Origin: Lignipirellula cremea
GTDB lineage: Bacteria > Planctomycetota > Planctomycetia > Pirellulales > Pirellulaceae
DNA length: 64,000 nucleotides
NCBI RefSeq assembly: GCF_007751035.1
Contig: NZ_CP036433.1
Coordinates: forward strand, 3,639,001 to 3,703,000
Reading direction: 5' to 3'
Shown: positions 53,205 to 61,947 of the stretch, one piece after another
Numbering within the stretch: position 1 is the first letter of the stretch
Layout of the letters: every line of letters starts with the position of its first letter
Notes under the pieces: generated by a model
What the model was told of the DNA's origin: nothing
What the model saw: only the letters and a program-made list of their open reading frames with translations
Databases searched by the model: none
Translations under genes and position numbers: made by a program

Positions 53205-53293
53205 CGGAATCATTCACCGCCGGCGATTGCGTTCTTCCGGCGGACAATACCTGCCGACATGCCTTGACCCTTATGGCCTGAAACGAGGCGACC

Positions 53294-54619
53294 ATGTTTG
53301 ACGTTCATTTTGATGCAGCCCGGCGGGGAAAAGGCCGCGGGGCGGCCGCGTCGCGACGCGACTTTTTGCGTGTGGGCGGCCTGAGCGCACTGGGGCTGGG
53401 TTTGTCCCCGTTGCTGCAGGCGCAGGCGACCGCGGGCGAAGCACGACGGGCGAAGTCGGTGATCCTGGTCTACCTGGGCGGCGGCATGTCGCACCACGAT
53501 AGCTTTGATCTCAAGCCGGATGCTTCCGCCGAAATCCGCGGCAAGTACCATCCCATACCCAGCAACGTGCCAGGGTTGCATGTGGGCGAACTGCTCCCGC
53601 TGATGGCCCGCACCATGGACAAGGTCTGCCTGGTGCGGTCGGGCGCCCATAATAATGATCACCACGAAACGGCGACCAACTGGGTGATGTCGGGCCGCTT
53701 TGGCTCGGCTTTTGGCGACTGGCCGGCGATGGGCGCCGTGGCCGCGCATGAAAGCGGTTTCCCGGGCACGCTGCCGCCGTATGTGGCCGTGCCGAAGAAT
53801 CCTTCCTTCACCTGGGAACTGGGGAAGAGCGCCTTTCTGGGCGGACGCTGCGAATCGTTCAAGGCGGGCGATCCCAACGCGGAGGGCTACCGCGTGCGCG
53901 ATGTGATACAGGCCGAGCCGCTGTCTGCCGCCCGGGTGCAACGGCGGCAGTCCCTGCTGGCGACGGTGGATCAGCTGGCCCAGCAGGTCGAAGGCAGCGA
54001 TCAGCTGCAGTCGTATGATCAGTTCCAGCAGCGGGCGACGCAGATGGTCCTTTCCGGCGAAGCCCGGCGGGCGTTCGCTATCGAACAGGAAGCCGACGCA
54101 TTGCGGGACCGGTACGGACGTACGACCTTTGGGCAAAGCTGCCTGCTGGCCCGCCGCCTGGTGGAGAACGGCGTTGGCTTTGTCACGGTGAATTTTGGCG
54201 GCTGGGATCACCATGCGAAGATCTGGGACGGGCTGGAGAACAAGCTGCCGGATTTCGACCGCGGTTTCTCGGCCCTGCTCGGCGATATGCATGATCGGGG
54301 ATTGCTGGAAGATACCCTGGTGCTGGCGATGGGGGAGTTTGGCCGCTCGCCGCTGGTCAACAAGGACCAGGGACGCGACCACTGGGCCCGGGCCGCTTCG
54401 ATGCTGTTCGCCGGAGCCGGCGTGCAGCCAGGCCGGGTGGTGGGCGAAACAGATCGGACCGGCGGCGAGGTCACGTCCCGCCCGATCGGCCCGGCCGATG
54501 TGGCTTGTACCGTCTTTCGGTCGCTCGGCATTGATCCCCGCAAGCAGTTGTCGACGCCTGACGGTCGTCCTGTCGAGATCCTCGACCAGGGCCGGGTGAT
54601 CGACGAACTGTACGGCTAG
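53294..54619 (+). CDS. DUF1501 twin-arginine exported protein (second copy)
   Basis: A 441-residue DUF1501 protein; the twin-arginine signal is SRRDFLRVGGLSALGLG. Family motifs are VILVYLGGGMSHHDSFDLKPD, GGWDHHAK, MGEFGRSP and GRDHWARA. It differs from the copy at 8.5-9.8 kb but has the same fold. It lies 89 bases after the DUF1549/DUF1553 gene, the usual pairing, and 29 bases before the PPC gene. The partner relation suggests these two act together outside the cytoplasm. Confidence 0.92.
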   Translation: MFDVHFDAARRGKGRGAAASRRDFLRVGGLSALGLGLSPLLQAQATAGEARRAKSVILVYLGGGMSHHDSFDLKPDASAEIRGKYHPIPSNVPGLHVGELLPLMARTMDKVCLVRSGAHNNDHHETATNWVMSGRFGSAFGDWPAMGAVAAHESGFPGTLPPYVAVPKNPSFTWELGKSAFLGGRCESFKAGDPNAEGYRVRDVIQAEPLSAARVQRRQSLLATVDQLAQQVEGSDQLQSYDQFQQRATQMVLSGEARRAFAIEQEADALRDRYGRTTFGQSCLLARRLVENGVGFVTVNFGGWDHHAKIWDGLENKLPDFDRGFSALLGDMHDRGLLEDTLVLAMGEFGRSPLVNKDQGRDHWARAASMLFAGAGVQPGRVVGETDRTGGEVTSRPIGPADVACTVFRSLGIDPRKQLSTPDGRPVEILDQGRVIDELYG

Positions 54620-54648
54620 ACTTCCGTCAACTTCAGGTTCCATTCGCC

Positions 54649-55443
54649 ATGCGCGATTACGTTTTTCGGGCTGTTCGCCGGCTCGACCTTTCCCGCCGAT
54701 TGCTGGCCTGCGTTTGCTGCCTTGCGTCCGGCTGGTTGACGGCGGAGATTGAGGCTGAGGAGCCAGCCGCTCCCGATCCGCCAAAGATTGCGCTGGCGTC
54801 GCCACTAGCGATTGTGCCCGGCCAAACGACGCGGGTGGTGCTGCGCGGCTGGTCGCTCGATAAGGCCACGGCTGTGCGGTCGCTGGCGTCTTCATGCCAG
54901 GTGCGGCTGCTGAAACAGGGAGCGGCGGCCGTTCCCGGTCGGCAGGATGCCAAACAGGTGGGCGACAGCCAGGTCGAACTGGAAATCATGACGCCGGACG
55001 ACTTTGCCGGGGACGAAGCGTCGCTGGTTGTGACGGCGCCTGGTGGGACGGCGGAAATTTTGCTGCTGGTCGGCGGAACGCAGCCGATCATGCAAGAGCA
55101 GGAGCCGAACGATGGCTTTCAGCAAGCCCAGCAGGTGGCCGTGAATCAGATTGTCGAAGGGCAAATTCACGCCGACCGGAATGTCGATGTGTTTACCTTT
55201 TCGATCGAAAAACAGGGGACTTTCCAGGCGGAAGTGCTGGCGGCCCGGCGGGGTTCTGCTCTCGATGGGGCGCTCGTGCTGTATACCGAGCGGGGCGATA
55301 TTGTCGCCCGGAGTGATGATGCTTTGGCGGCCGATCCGCGACTTGCGGTGGAGCTTTCGCCGGGGCGGTACTTTCTTTCGCTGTCCGACGCCCTCGATCG
55401 CGGCGGGCCGGCGCATCCTTACCGTCTGACGCTGCAGCAGTAG
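54649..55443 (+). CDS. exported PPC-domain protein
   Basis: A 264-residue exported protein (signal region LDLSRRLLACVCCLASGWLTA). A first beta domain (about 45-145; IVPGQTTRVVLRGWSL, EASLVVTAPGG) precedes a pre-peptidase C-terminal (PPC) domain (about 150-262: EQEPNDGFQQAQQVAVNQIVEGQI, DVFTFSIEKQGTFQAEVLA, DGALVLYTERGDIVARSDD, SPGRYFLSLSD). PPC domains bind ligands or help secreted enzymes fold. It is probably the last gene of the DUF1549-DUF1501-PPC unit. Confidence 0.85.
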   Translation: MRDYVFRAVRRLDLSRRLLACVCCLASGWLTAEIEAEEPAAPDPPKIALASPLAIVPGQTTRVVLRGWSLDKATAVRSLASSCQVRLLKQGAAAVPGRQDAKQVGDSQVELEIMTPDDFAGDEASLVVTAPGGTAEILLLVGGTQPIMQEQEPNDGFQQAQQVAVNQIVEGQIHADRNVDVFTFSIEKQGTFQAEVLAARRGSALDGALVLYTERGDIVARSDDALAADPRLAVELSPGRYFLSLSDALDRGGPAHPYRLTLQQ

Positions 55444-55470
55444 CACGGGCGTGCGTCAGGGTTCAGGCAG

Positions 55471-55764
55471 CTACTTGGAAATGGTGTCTGGCCCTTTGCC
55501 GACGGTTTTTTCGTAGGTGCCTTCGCCGCTTTTCACGTATTTGGTGAAGCCCAGCCGTTCCAGCTTTTTGTCGTCGGTCGAATTTTTAATGGCAGCCCGT
55601 TCGGTCCATTGGCCGGCAATGTTGGGCGGCGTCATCAGGCGGCGGACCGGCTCACCCGTTTCCGGGTGGGTCTGCAGCGGCGGCTCGCCCATTTTTTGCG
55701 AGACCTCGAACCGTTCCCCGCCGGCGCCGGTTTCCAGCACAACTTCGTAAAGATAAATGGGCAT
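55471..55764 (-). CDS. FmdB-like protein lacking zinc-ribbon cysteines
   Basis: A 97-residue protein that keeps the FmdB framework: MPIYLYEVVLETGAGGERFE, SQKMGEPPLQ and EPVRRLM. The four cysteines of the FmdB zinc ribbon (C-x-x-C-G and C-P-x-C-G) are absent; the equivalent stretches read LYEVVLETG and HPETGEP. The C-terminus is Lys/Gly/Thr-rich (KYVKSGEGTYEKTVGKG). AAGAGAG precedes the ATG. A 246-residue upstream in-frame extension is not credible. It is convergent with the PPC gene. Function unknown; the missing ligands mean it cannot bind zinc in the usual way. Confidence 0.78.
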   Translation of the reverse strand: MPIYLYEVVLETGAGGERFEVSQKMGEPPLQTHPETGEPVRRLMTPPNIAGQWTERAAIKNSTDDKKLERLGFTKYVKSGEGTYEKTVGKGPDTISK

Positions 55765-56103
55765 GGGCGCTCTCTTGCGTGCGGGCGAATTTTGCTGTTC
55801 GTTTTCCCTGATCTGCCGTCCAGTATAGCACGATAACGATAAAATAGCTGCGGAAGTCGAGGCGGTTTGCGAAGCATTGAGAGGTTCGGCAACGCCAGGA
55901 CGGATCGTTTTCAGGTCGCGGGACGCCCTGTCGCTTCTTCTGCCGGTAAAACCGGAAAGAATCTCGCTTTGGGCGCGGTTGTAGAATAAACGCGGGAGTT
56001 TTATACTGTGCGATTCCTCGCTGCCCTTGATCCGCAACGGCCGGGCAGCTGATCCCTTGCGGTCGCATTCCTGGCCGGCGGTTTTGTTGATCCGGAGTTT
56101 ATA

Positions 56104-56304
56104 ATGACGATTGATAAAAGTCTCAAAGTCAAAAGCGGCGTGGTTCGCTCGCGGAACGTGCTCACCCGTGCCGAACGGGTCGAGAAACTGCAGGAAGCAG
56201 ATCGCTGGCAAAAAGGGGATAAAATCCTCGGCATGCCGAAAGTTCGCGTGATCAAGATCTCGCTGAAGAAAAAGAAGAAGGTCAAAAAAGAAGACGACAA
56301 ATAG
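56104..56304 (+). CDS. small basic protein (PVC-type, TIGR04137-like)
   Basis: A 66-residue Lys-rich protein: MTIDKSLKVKSGVVRSRNVL, then TRAERVEKLQE and GDKILGMPKVRVIK, ending in KKKKKVKKEDDK. This matches the small basic protein described as shared by Planctomycetes, Verrucomicrobia and Chlamydiae. CCGGAG precedes the ATG. It lies 33 bases before larA in the same orientation. A ribosome-associated or nucleic-acid-binding role is suggested by its charge; no function is established. Confidence 0.85.
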   Translation: MTIDKSLKVKSGVVRSRNVLTRAERVEKLQEADRWQKGDKILGMPKVRVIKISLKKKKKVKKEDDK

Positions 56305-56337
56305 TCTTCGCCTGGCTGTCTGGGAAACGAGTCTGTC

Positions 56338-57615
56338 ATGCGTGTTCGACTGGAGTATGGTCGCACCGGGCTGGAGGTCGACCTGCCCGACGCTCGTGTC
56401 GTGCGCACGTTGGCCTACAAGCAGGCGGCTCCCTTGCCGGACCCGCAGGCGGAACTCCGCCGCGTCTTCGCTTCCCCCACCGGGACTCCGCCGCTGGAGC
56501 AACTGGCTCGCGGCAAAAAGTCAGCCTGCATTGTGGTGTGCGACATCACCCGGCCCGTCCCGAACGAGCTGATTCTGACCCCGCTGCTGGAAACCCTCGC
56601 TGCGGCGGGAATTCCGCGGTCGGAAGTACTGGTTCTGATCGCCACCGGTCTGCATCGACCGAACACGCGCGACGAGCTGATCGAAATGCTCGGCCAGGAC
56701 ATCGTCGAAACGTGCCAGGTCGAGAATCATTTCGGACTCGACGCTGAGGCCCACACCTACCTGGGCGAAAGTCCCAACGGCGTGCCGATCTGGATCGATT
56801 CGCGATATCTGACCGCGGATCTGAAAATCACCGTCGGCCTGATCGAGCCGCATTTCATGGCCGGTTTCTCCGGCGGCCGCAAGCTGGTTTGCCCCGGGAT
56901 CGCCGCCTGGGAAACGATTCGCGAATGGCATAGCCCGCGGTTCCTGGAACATCCGCTCGCCGATACGGGCGTGCTGGAAGGGAATCCGGTTCACGTGGAG
57001 AACACCTGGATCGCCCGGAAGGCCGGCTGCGATTTCATTGTCAACGTGGTGATCGACGACCAGCGACGACCGCTGCGGTTTGTCGCCGGCGACATGGAAG
57101 CGGCCTTTCTGGAAGGCGTCGCTTTTGTCCGCGAAGTCGTCAGCGACACCATCCCCGAGCCGGTCGATGTGGTCGTCACCAGCAGCGCCGGCTATCCGCT
57201 GGACACCACCTTTTATCAGGCCGTGAAAGGGATGAACGCCGCGGCGGCGATCGTCAAGCCGGGCGGACTCATCATCCTGGCCGCCAGCATGACCGAAGGG
57301 GTCGGCAGCCCCGAGTTCCGCCAGCTGCTGGAACAGTACGACAGCCTCGAAACGTTCCTGGCCGACATCGACGGCAAGCCGTGCGACGTGCTCGACCAGT
57401 GGCAGCTGGAGAAGCTGGCCACGGTTTGTCGCAAGGCCCGCGTCAAAGTGGTCACCGCCGGCCTGTCCGCGGAGACGTTGTCGCAATGCTTCGTGGAAAC
57501 GGCCGCCACCGTCGAGCAGGCCGTGGCCGACGCGCTGGAAGAATTCGGCCCGGAAACCACGATCGCCGTGATTCCGAAAGGGCCGTACGTAATGGCCTCG
57601 CTGGCGGCTGTGTAG
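56338..57615 (+). CDS. larA: LarA-family lactate-racemase-like protein (DUF2088)
   Basis: A 425-residue LarA homologue. LarA racemises lactate or related alpha-hydroxy acids using a nickel-pincer nucleotide linked to a lysine. Family marks: [10 protein letters not shown], the catalytic ATGLHRP histidine, [18 protein letters not shown] (second histidine and the cofactor-binding lysine), and [17 protein letters not shown]. It lies 33 bases after the small basic protein gene. Cofactor-synthesis genes larB, larC and larE are not in the window, so they must be elsewhere or the protein has another role. Many paralogues act on other hydroxy acids. Confidence 0.85.
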   Translation: MRVRLEYGRTGLEVDLPDARVVRTLAYKQAAPLPDPQAELRRVFASPTGTPPLEQLARGKKSACIVVCDITRPVPNELILTPLLETLAAAGIPRSEVLVLIATGLHRPNTRDELIEMLGQDIVETCQVENHFGLDAEAHTYLGESPNGVPIWIDSRYLTADLKITVGLIEPHFMAGFSGGRKLVCPGIAAWETIREWHSPRFLEHPLADTGVLEGNPVHVENTWIARKAGCDFIVNVVIDDQRRPLRFVAGDMEAAFLEGVAFVREVVSDTIPEPVDVVVTSSAGYPLDTTFYQAVKGMNAAAAIVKPGGLIILAASMTEGVGSPEFRQLLEQYDSLETFLADIDGKPCDVLDQWQLEKLATVCRKARVKVVTAGLSAETLSQCFVETAATVEQAVADALEEFGPETTIAVIPKGPYVMASLAAV

Positions 57616-57656
57616 ACGGACGTCGGCAGTCGTCTTTTTCTATTCCCGGCTTCTGC

Positions 57657-59234
57657 CTACGAACCGGCAGGCAGGGGCGTGTTGTCTGGCAAAGACCTGT
57701 CCACTGGCAGCGAAGTGCCGTCGGGACGGGTGCTGAGAAAGACCCATAACGCGGCGCCCAGTAGCAGGATGCAGACGCTGATAAACTGCGAGATCGTCAG
57801 CGGGACCCAGCCCAGCGTGTCGACATCGGTGCGGATCGCTTCCAGCAAAATCCGGGCGATTGGATACGTCACCAGCAGCGTGGCGAATACCACGCCGTCG
57901 CGGCGGCGGTAAGGGTACAGGCACCACAAAAACGCACAGAGCAAAAAGGCGTTGATCGAAGCGTAAATCTGCGTCGGGTGCACCGGCAGGCTAGGGTCGC
58001 GCAGTTCGTGCACCGACAGGTTGGCCCGTTTGCCATCGGCCGTTTCCACCAGCAGGATGCGATTGGAAAAATCGAGCAACTGGGTCGCTATTTCAAACGA
58101 TTCGATCGGAGGCAGGGACAGAGATTCCAGTTGCATGCCGTTTTCCAGCCCGGCTTTGGCTGCAGGGCTATCGGGCTTGACGCGCTGGGTGACCAGTTCC
58201 CCCTCCCCGTCGAAGGTCAGTTCGAAACCGGGGCTGTAGCGGGGGACTTCCTTGCCGGTCCGTTCCAGCGGCGTGTGGAAGGTTTGTCCGTCGAGGGTGG
58301 TCAGTTCCAACTGGGCGCCTTCGGGCCAGTCGATGTAGGGCGCCGCCCTGACCGCCTCCAGCGGCGAGAGATTGATCCGCGTGATCCGATCGCCGACGGC
58401 CAGGTCGGCGGCCAGGGCCGGGTTATCGGGGAACACGCTTTCAGGCAGCAAGTGGGCGATCGTCGGGCGGTTTTGCTCGTCTTTCCCCAGGCGAAAGCCA
58501 TGCAGCTGGCCGTACGCCCTTTGGTACTGGTAGGGCGGACTGGTGACGGACGATGTCGGGCCGGGGAACTCCATCCGGGGCGCCCAGTTGGATTCGCACA
58601 CGCCGCCGAAGCAGCAGCCATTGAACAGGCAGCCGATGCGCCCAAACGCCAGGCCCAGCACCATGCTGGGGGCGATGATATCGCCGATCGCCAGCGGTGA
58701 CAGTCCCCGCCGGACGACAAAAATAATGCCTGCCCCCAGGCCGCCAATCACCGAGCCGTACACGACCAGACCGCCGTTGGTGACGCTCAGCACCGACATC
58801 AGCGAGTCAAACTTGTCGTGGTACTGGATCACATAGAACACCCTGGCGCCGATAATGCCGGCGATAAACATGGCGAACGACAGCGAGAAAATCACCTCGG
58901 GATCGAGGCCCATCCGGCGGGCTCGATACGCGGCCAGCAGGACGGACGTCACCACACCGCAGAGCAGCATCACGCCGTAACCGCGGATCGGCAGACCGCT
59001 GCCAGTTGGATCGTGGACGACCAGTTCCGGCAACAACTTCCAGATGGCAAGGCCAATGAACAGCCACATGACAAAATGGCCGGTCGTGTCGCCGGTCCAC
59101 TTCCCCTGCTGGCTTTTCAGATGCAGGAGAAAGAACAAGACGCCGGCGATCGCCCAGAGCGCCAGCAGCAGTCCCATGCCGTAAACCGGCATGCCGTAAA
59201 GTTGATCGGGTATATAAAAAAGCGTTTGTCGCAC
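57657..59234 (-). CDS. lgt: prolipoprotein diacylglyceryl transferase with PDZ-bearing insertion
   Basis: A 525-residue Lgt, almost double the usual 260-300. Lgt adds diacylglycerol to the lipobox cysteine of lipoproteins in the inner membrane. Family marks: GARVFYVIQYHD, NGGLVVYGSVIGG, the GRIGCLFNGCCFGG signature (198-211) and HPTQIYAS (419-426), with membrane helices on both sides. Between the last two is an insertion of about 180 residues (about 235-415) containing a PDZ-like segment (VGDRITRINLSP, SPAAKAGLENGMQLESL). It should face the periplasm and could bind substrate or a partner. The gene is convergent with larA and transcribed after a membrane-protein gene. Confidence 0.92.
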   Translation of the reverse strand: MRQTLFYIPDQLYGMPVYGMGLLLALWAIAGVLFFLLHLKSQQGKWTGDTTGHFVMWLFIGLAIWKLLPELVVHDPTGSGLPIRGYGVMLLCGVVTSVLLAAYRARRMGLDPEVIFSLSFAMFIAGIIGARVFYVIQYHDKFDSLMSVLSVTNGGLVVYGSVIGGLGAGIIFVVRRGLSPLAIGDIIAPSMVLGLAFGRIGCLFNGCCFGGVCESNWAPRMEFPGPTSSVTSPPYQYQRAYGQLHGFRLGKDEQNRPTIAHLLPESVFPDNPALAADLAVGDRITRINLSPLEAVRAAPYIDWPEGAQLELTTLDGQTFHTPLERTGKEVPRYSPGFELTFDGEGELVTQRVKPDSPAAKAGLENGMQLESLSLPPIESFEIATQLLDFSNRILLVETADGKRANLSVHELRDPSLPVHPTQIYASINAFLLCAFLWCLYPYRRRDGVVFATLLVTYPIARILLEAIRTDVDTLGWVPLTISQFISVCILLLGAALWVFLSTRPDGTSLPVDRSLPDNTPLPAGS

Positions 59235-59458
59235 GCGACTATCCTTTGTGGTCGTGGCCAGACGATTTCAGGTCCCAGGAAACGGGCCGCCCAGGGCCAT
59301 TCCTTGCCGGGGGCGGCTTCCGTTTGAATTGTCACGCCAGACAGGGCAAACAGGCAACCCCACCTTTTTTATTCCACCAGGAAAGGCGGTAATTTCCACG
59401 CGGAACGCGGCAATTGGCGAGCAGGATGCAAGGCGGAAGGCGGCCTCCGACCGGGCCC

Positions 59459-61102
59459 TTACGGGTCGATCTGATAGACCTCGTAGATGCTGCCGGGCTC
59501 GGCGGGGGGCGGATAAAGGCGAATCATGCCGGGCCGCTGGTGGTTGAGCATGCGGTCGACCACCAGATACCGCGCGCCGTAGCGCTGGCCCAGTTTGCGC
59601 AGACGATCCGGACCCAGACGGGTCAGCCCCTTCCAGCCTTCCGGAGCGTACAGTCGGGCTGGGTAGATGTTCTCGATCCGCTGTTTCCAGAGGACGATCG
59701 CCTGGGCGTCTTGCGGCAGGTTCTTCCAGTTGACGACCTCGGCGCGTCCGCTGCGCCAAGTAAAGGTCTGCTGTCGCCGGGGGGTGATGCAGACGGCGTC
59801 GGCCGGCAGGTGTTTGTCGACCCACTCGCAGACGCGACGCCATTCTTCGTAGATCTGCAGCGTCTGTTCCATGTTTTGCCCGACTGGCAGGGTCTGGCGA
59901 TCGGCGTCGGGGCGCGGGTCGTTGGCGTGTTCGCTGCGCACCTGGACCGCAAACGCAATGCAGCCTGCGATGGCCCAGAGCATGGCGTACTGGCCGACCG
60001 GTTTCTTCCAGGCCGTCAACCGCATGATGCCGACGCCCAGCGACAGGGACACGCCCATCGGCAACACGGCGTCGCTCAGCCGATACCAGTACAGCCGCAA
60101 CAAGCGGGCCGCCAGATCCGGCGCGTGCAGCGTCGCCAGGTCGATCGCGATCCCACCGATGGCAATGGCCGCGGCGCCGGCGACGAAGCCCTGCAGGCGA
60201 CGCAGCGATTTCTCCCCGCGGAGCAGCACGGCCAGCAGGACCCAGACCAGCATCAGCCCAAAATGCCGCAGTACAGGCAAGGGCAGCCAGTCGACGCCCA
60301 GCCACGGGATCCACTCCATTTGCCGCACGGTCAGATGATGCGGCAGCCGTTCAAAGACGTAAATCTGGTTCGCCTGGATCACCACGCCGGAGTCGACGCC
60401 CCAGGTGAGCAGCACCGCCGGGATCAGCCCCAGCAGCGAGAACAGCAGGCCAATCAGCAGAGTCGGCGCCATCGACAGCAAGGGCGCCCTGTCCTTGCCG
60501 GCCAGCAGCCAGGCGAACAGCACGGCGATGCCGGACCAGCCCCCGACCAGCACATGAAAGGCCGACGCCAGCCCGACCCAGATCCAGACGATCCGCCAGC
60601 GACCCGCTGCCACGGCCTGCATGGCCAGGAGCATGAAAAAGAAGGCAAAGCCTTTGGCTTCTACGCCGCCCAGGACCCATTCGCCCGCCATGTGGCAATA
60701 GGTCAGCAAAGCCATAAACCCGGCGGCCGTCAGTACGCTGAGCGTCGGAATGGGGGCGACCGTCCAACTGAGCCGGCGCCAGGCCCAGGCCAGCAGCGCC
60801 CAGGTGACCAAACGTCCCACCCAGGCGACAGCGGTCAGCGGCAGGAACAGCGTCAACCAGCCGAACGTCCAGTAGAAGACCAGGTGCGTATCGCTGGAGT
60901 TGAGGAAGAAATCGCCAGCAGCCCAGGACGGATCCCAGAAATGCTTTGCCTTGGCGAGGTAGTGGGCCTCGTTCACGCCGGGAACGGGCCAGCCATAGCA
61001 GAGCATGGCGAGCAGCCAGATCAGCACCGTTTCCGACAACGACCAAAGCCAGGTGCGAGGACGGGGCGCCTGGGCGGCGTCGGTAGGGGCGGCAGCGATC
61101 AT
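59459..61102 (-). CDS. multi-pass membrane protein, unknown
   Basis: A 547-residue inner-membrane protein with about ten hydrophobic helices, for example LIWLLAMLCYGWPVPGV, ALLAWAWRRLSW, TLLIGLLFSLLGLIPAVLLTW and HFGLMLVWVLLAVLLRG. The C-terminal 130 residues are soluble (EQTLQIYEEWRRVCEWVDKHLPADAVCITPRRQQTF). The layout resembles GT-C type or DUF6798 membrane proteins, which often act in envelope polysaccharide handling. A conserved-looking loop NEAHYLAKAKHFWDP follows the first helix. Upstream of lgt in the same direction, separated by 224 bases. The substrate is not known. Confidence 0.75.
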   Translation of the reverse strand: MIAAAPTDAAQAPRPRTWLWSLSETVLIWLLAMLCYGWPVPGVNEAHYLAKAKHFWDPSWAAGDFFLNSSDTHLVFYWTFGWLTLFLPLTAVAWVGRLVTWALLAWAWRRLSWTVAPIPTLSVLTAAGFMALLTYCHMAGEWVLGGVEAKGFAFFFMLLAMQAVAAGRWRIVWIWVGLASAFHVLVGGWSGIAVLFAWLLAGKDRAPLLSMAPTLLIGLLFSLLGLIPAVLLTWGVDSGVVIQANQIYVFERLPHHLTVRQMEWIPWLGVDWLPLPVLRHFGLMLVWVLLAVLLRGEKSLRRLQGFVAGAAAIAIGGIAIDLATLHAPDLAARLLRLYWYRLSDAVLPMGVSLSLGVGIMRLTAWKKPVGQYAMLWAIAGCIAFAVQVRSEHANDPRPDADRQTLPVGQNMEQTLQIYEEWRRVCEWVDKHLPADAVCITPRRQQTFTWRSGRAEVVNWKNLPQDAQAIVLWKQRIENIYPARLYAPEGWKGLTRLGPDRLRKLGQRYGARYLVVDRMLNHQRPGMIRLYPPPAEPGSIYEVYQIDP

Positions 61103-61267
61103 ACAGGACGTTACAACGGGTAAGGACCGCAGGCGGCGTTTCGCCTTGGGTCAGCGAATCGCCCTGATAATGCAGAGCTTACTCTACAGATTGCGGCATT
61201 GTAACTTCCCACCCGGCGACCCGTCGCAGCGGGCCGAACGCAGGGGATCGTGTTCCGGCGAGCCGGA

Positions 61268-61603
61268 TCACACTTCGAGAACGGTGTTGCCGACGTAAAA
61301 CTGCAGGACCTGACTTTGGACTTTGATGGCGCGGATCAGGATCCAGATCTGGTCGGGGGTGAATTTGCGCGGGTCGCTGCGGGCGAGGTCTTCGAGTTCC
61401 TCGGTCATCGCGGCGTGCTGGTCGCTGGCGGCCTGCAGGCGCAAGCCGATTTCTCGCCAGGCTTTGTTGAGGTATTCGCCGTCTTCCAGGTCGCTCAGAT
61501 CTTCGACAGCGTTCGACAGCAGCAAACACAAGCGAGCGACATCGCCTGGGGCAGCGCCCGGTTGGATTTCCCCAATACGTTCGGCAAGCTGCTGACAATT
61601 CAT
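61268..61603 (-). CDS. small helical hypothetical protein
   Basis: A 111-residue soluble protein, largely helical (CQQLAERIGEIQPGAAPGDVARLCLLLSNAVEDLSDL, ALKEL-like second half QIWILIRAIKVQSQVLQFYVG). The start at 61603 is favoured because GAGG lies nine bases before it; an ATG at 61612 adds three residues but places GAGG right against it. A DSDL/DGEYLNKAWREIGLRL pattern suggests a coiled or bundle fold. I do not recognise the family. Confidence 0.62.
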   Translation of the reverse strand: MNCQQLAERIGEIQPGAAPGDVARLCLLLSNAVEDLSDLEDGEYLNKAWREIGLRLQAASDQHAAMTEELEDLARSDPRKFTPDQIWILIRAIKVQSQVLQFYVGNTVLEV

Positions 61604-61947
61604 GATGGGCATCCTCGCGATAGTACATCGCACAAGGGGGCATACGAGATGAGTAGGAAAAGGAGCGGAATCGGGCGGGCAAGACGCCGGCGGGTTCCGC
61701 CTCAAAAAAACTTTAGCTTAAGATCAGGCGGGGAGCGGAAAATTTTCCCGATCGCCACGGCGGTTCCCCGCAAGGAGGGTGCAATCTGCAAAACCGCTGC
61801 CATCCAACTGAATTGCCCGAATGACGCCTGAACGTTAATTACGACACTACCGTTTCTCGCCCAGTTGTTTTATGATGAGCGATGCGAGAAATCCGCGCAC
61901 CGCGGCCCCCCTTATATCCCCGCTTCTATCTGATTCGTTAGAAATCC
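61604..61947. other. intergenic region between divergent genes
   Basis: About 340 bases upstream of der. AT-rich patches occur near 61860-61930. No gene or clear promoter assigned. Confidence 0.4.

Noticed and set aside
53210-54895. 561-codon - strand frame opposite the second DUF1501 gene
   Set aside because: Shadow of a well-supported twin-arginine protein; no motifs.
59414-61123. 569-codon + strand frame opposite the membrane-protein gene
   Set aside because: Its translation is Gln/Pro/His-rich noise typical of the antisense of hydrophobic genes.
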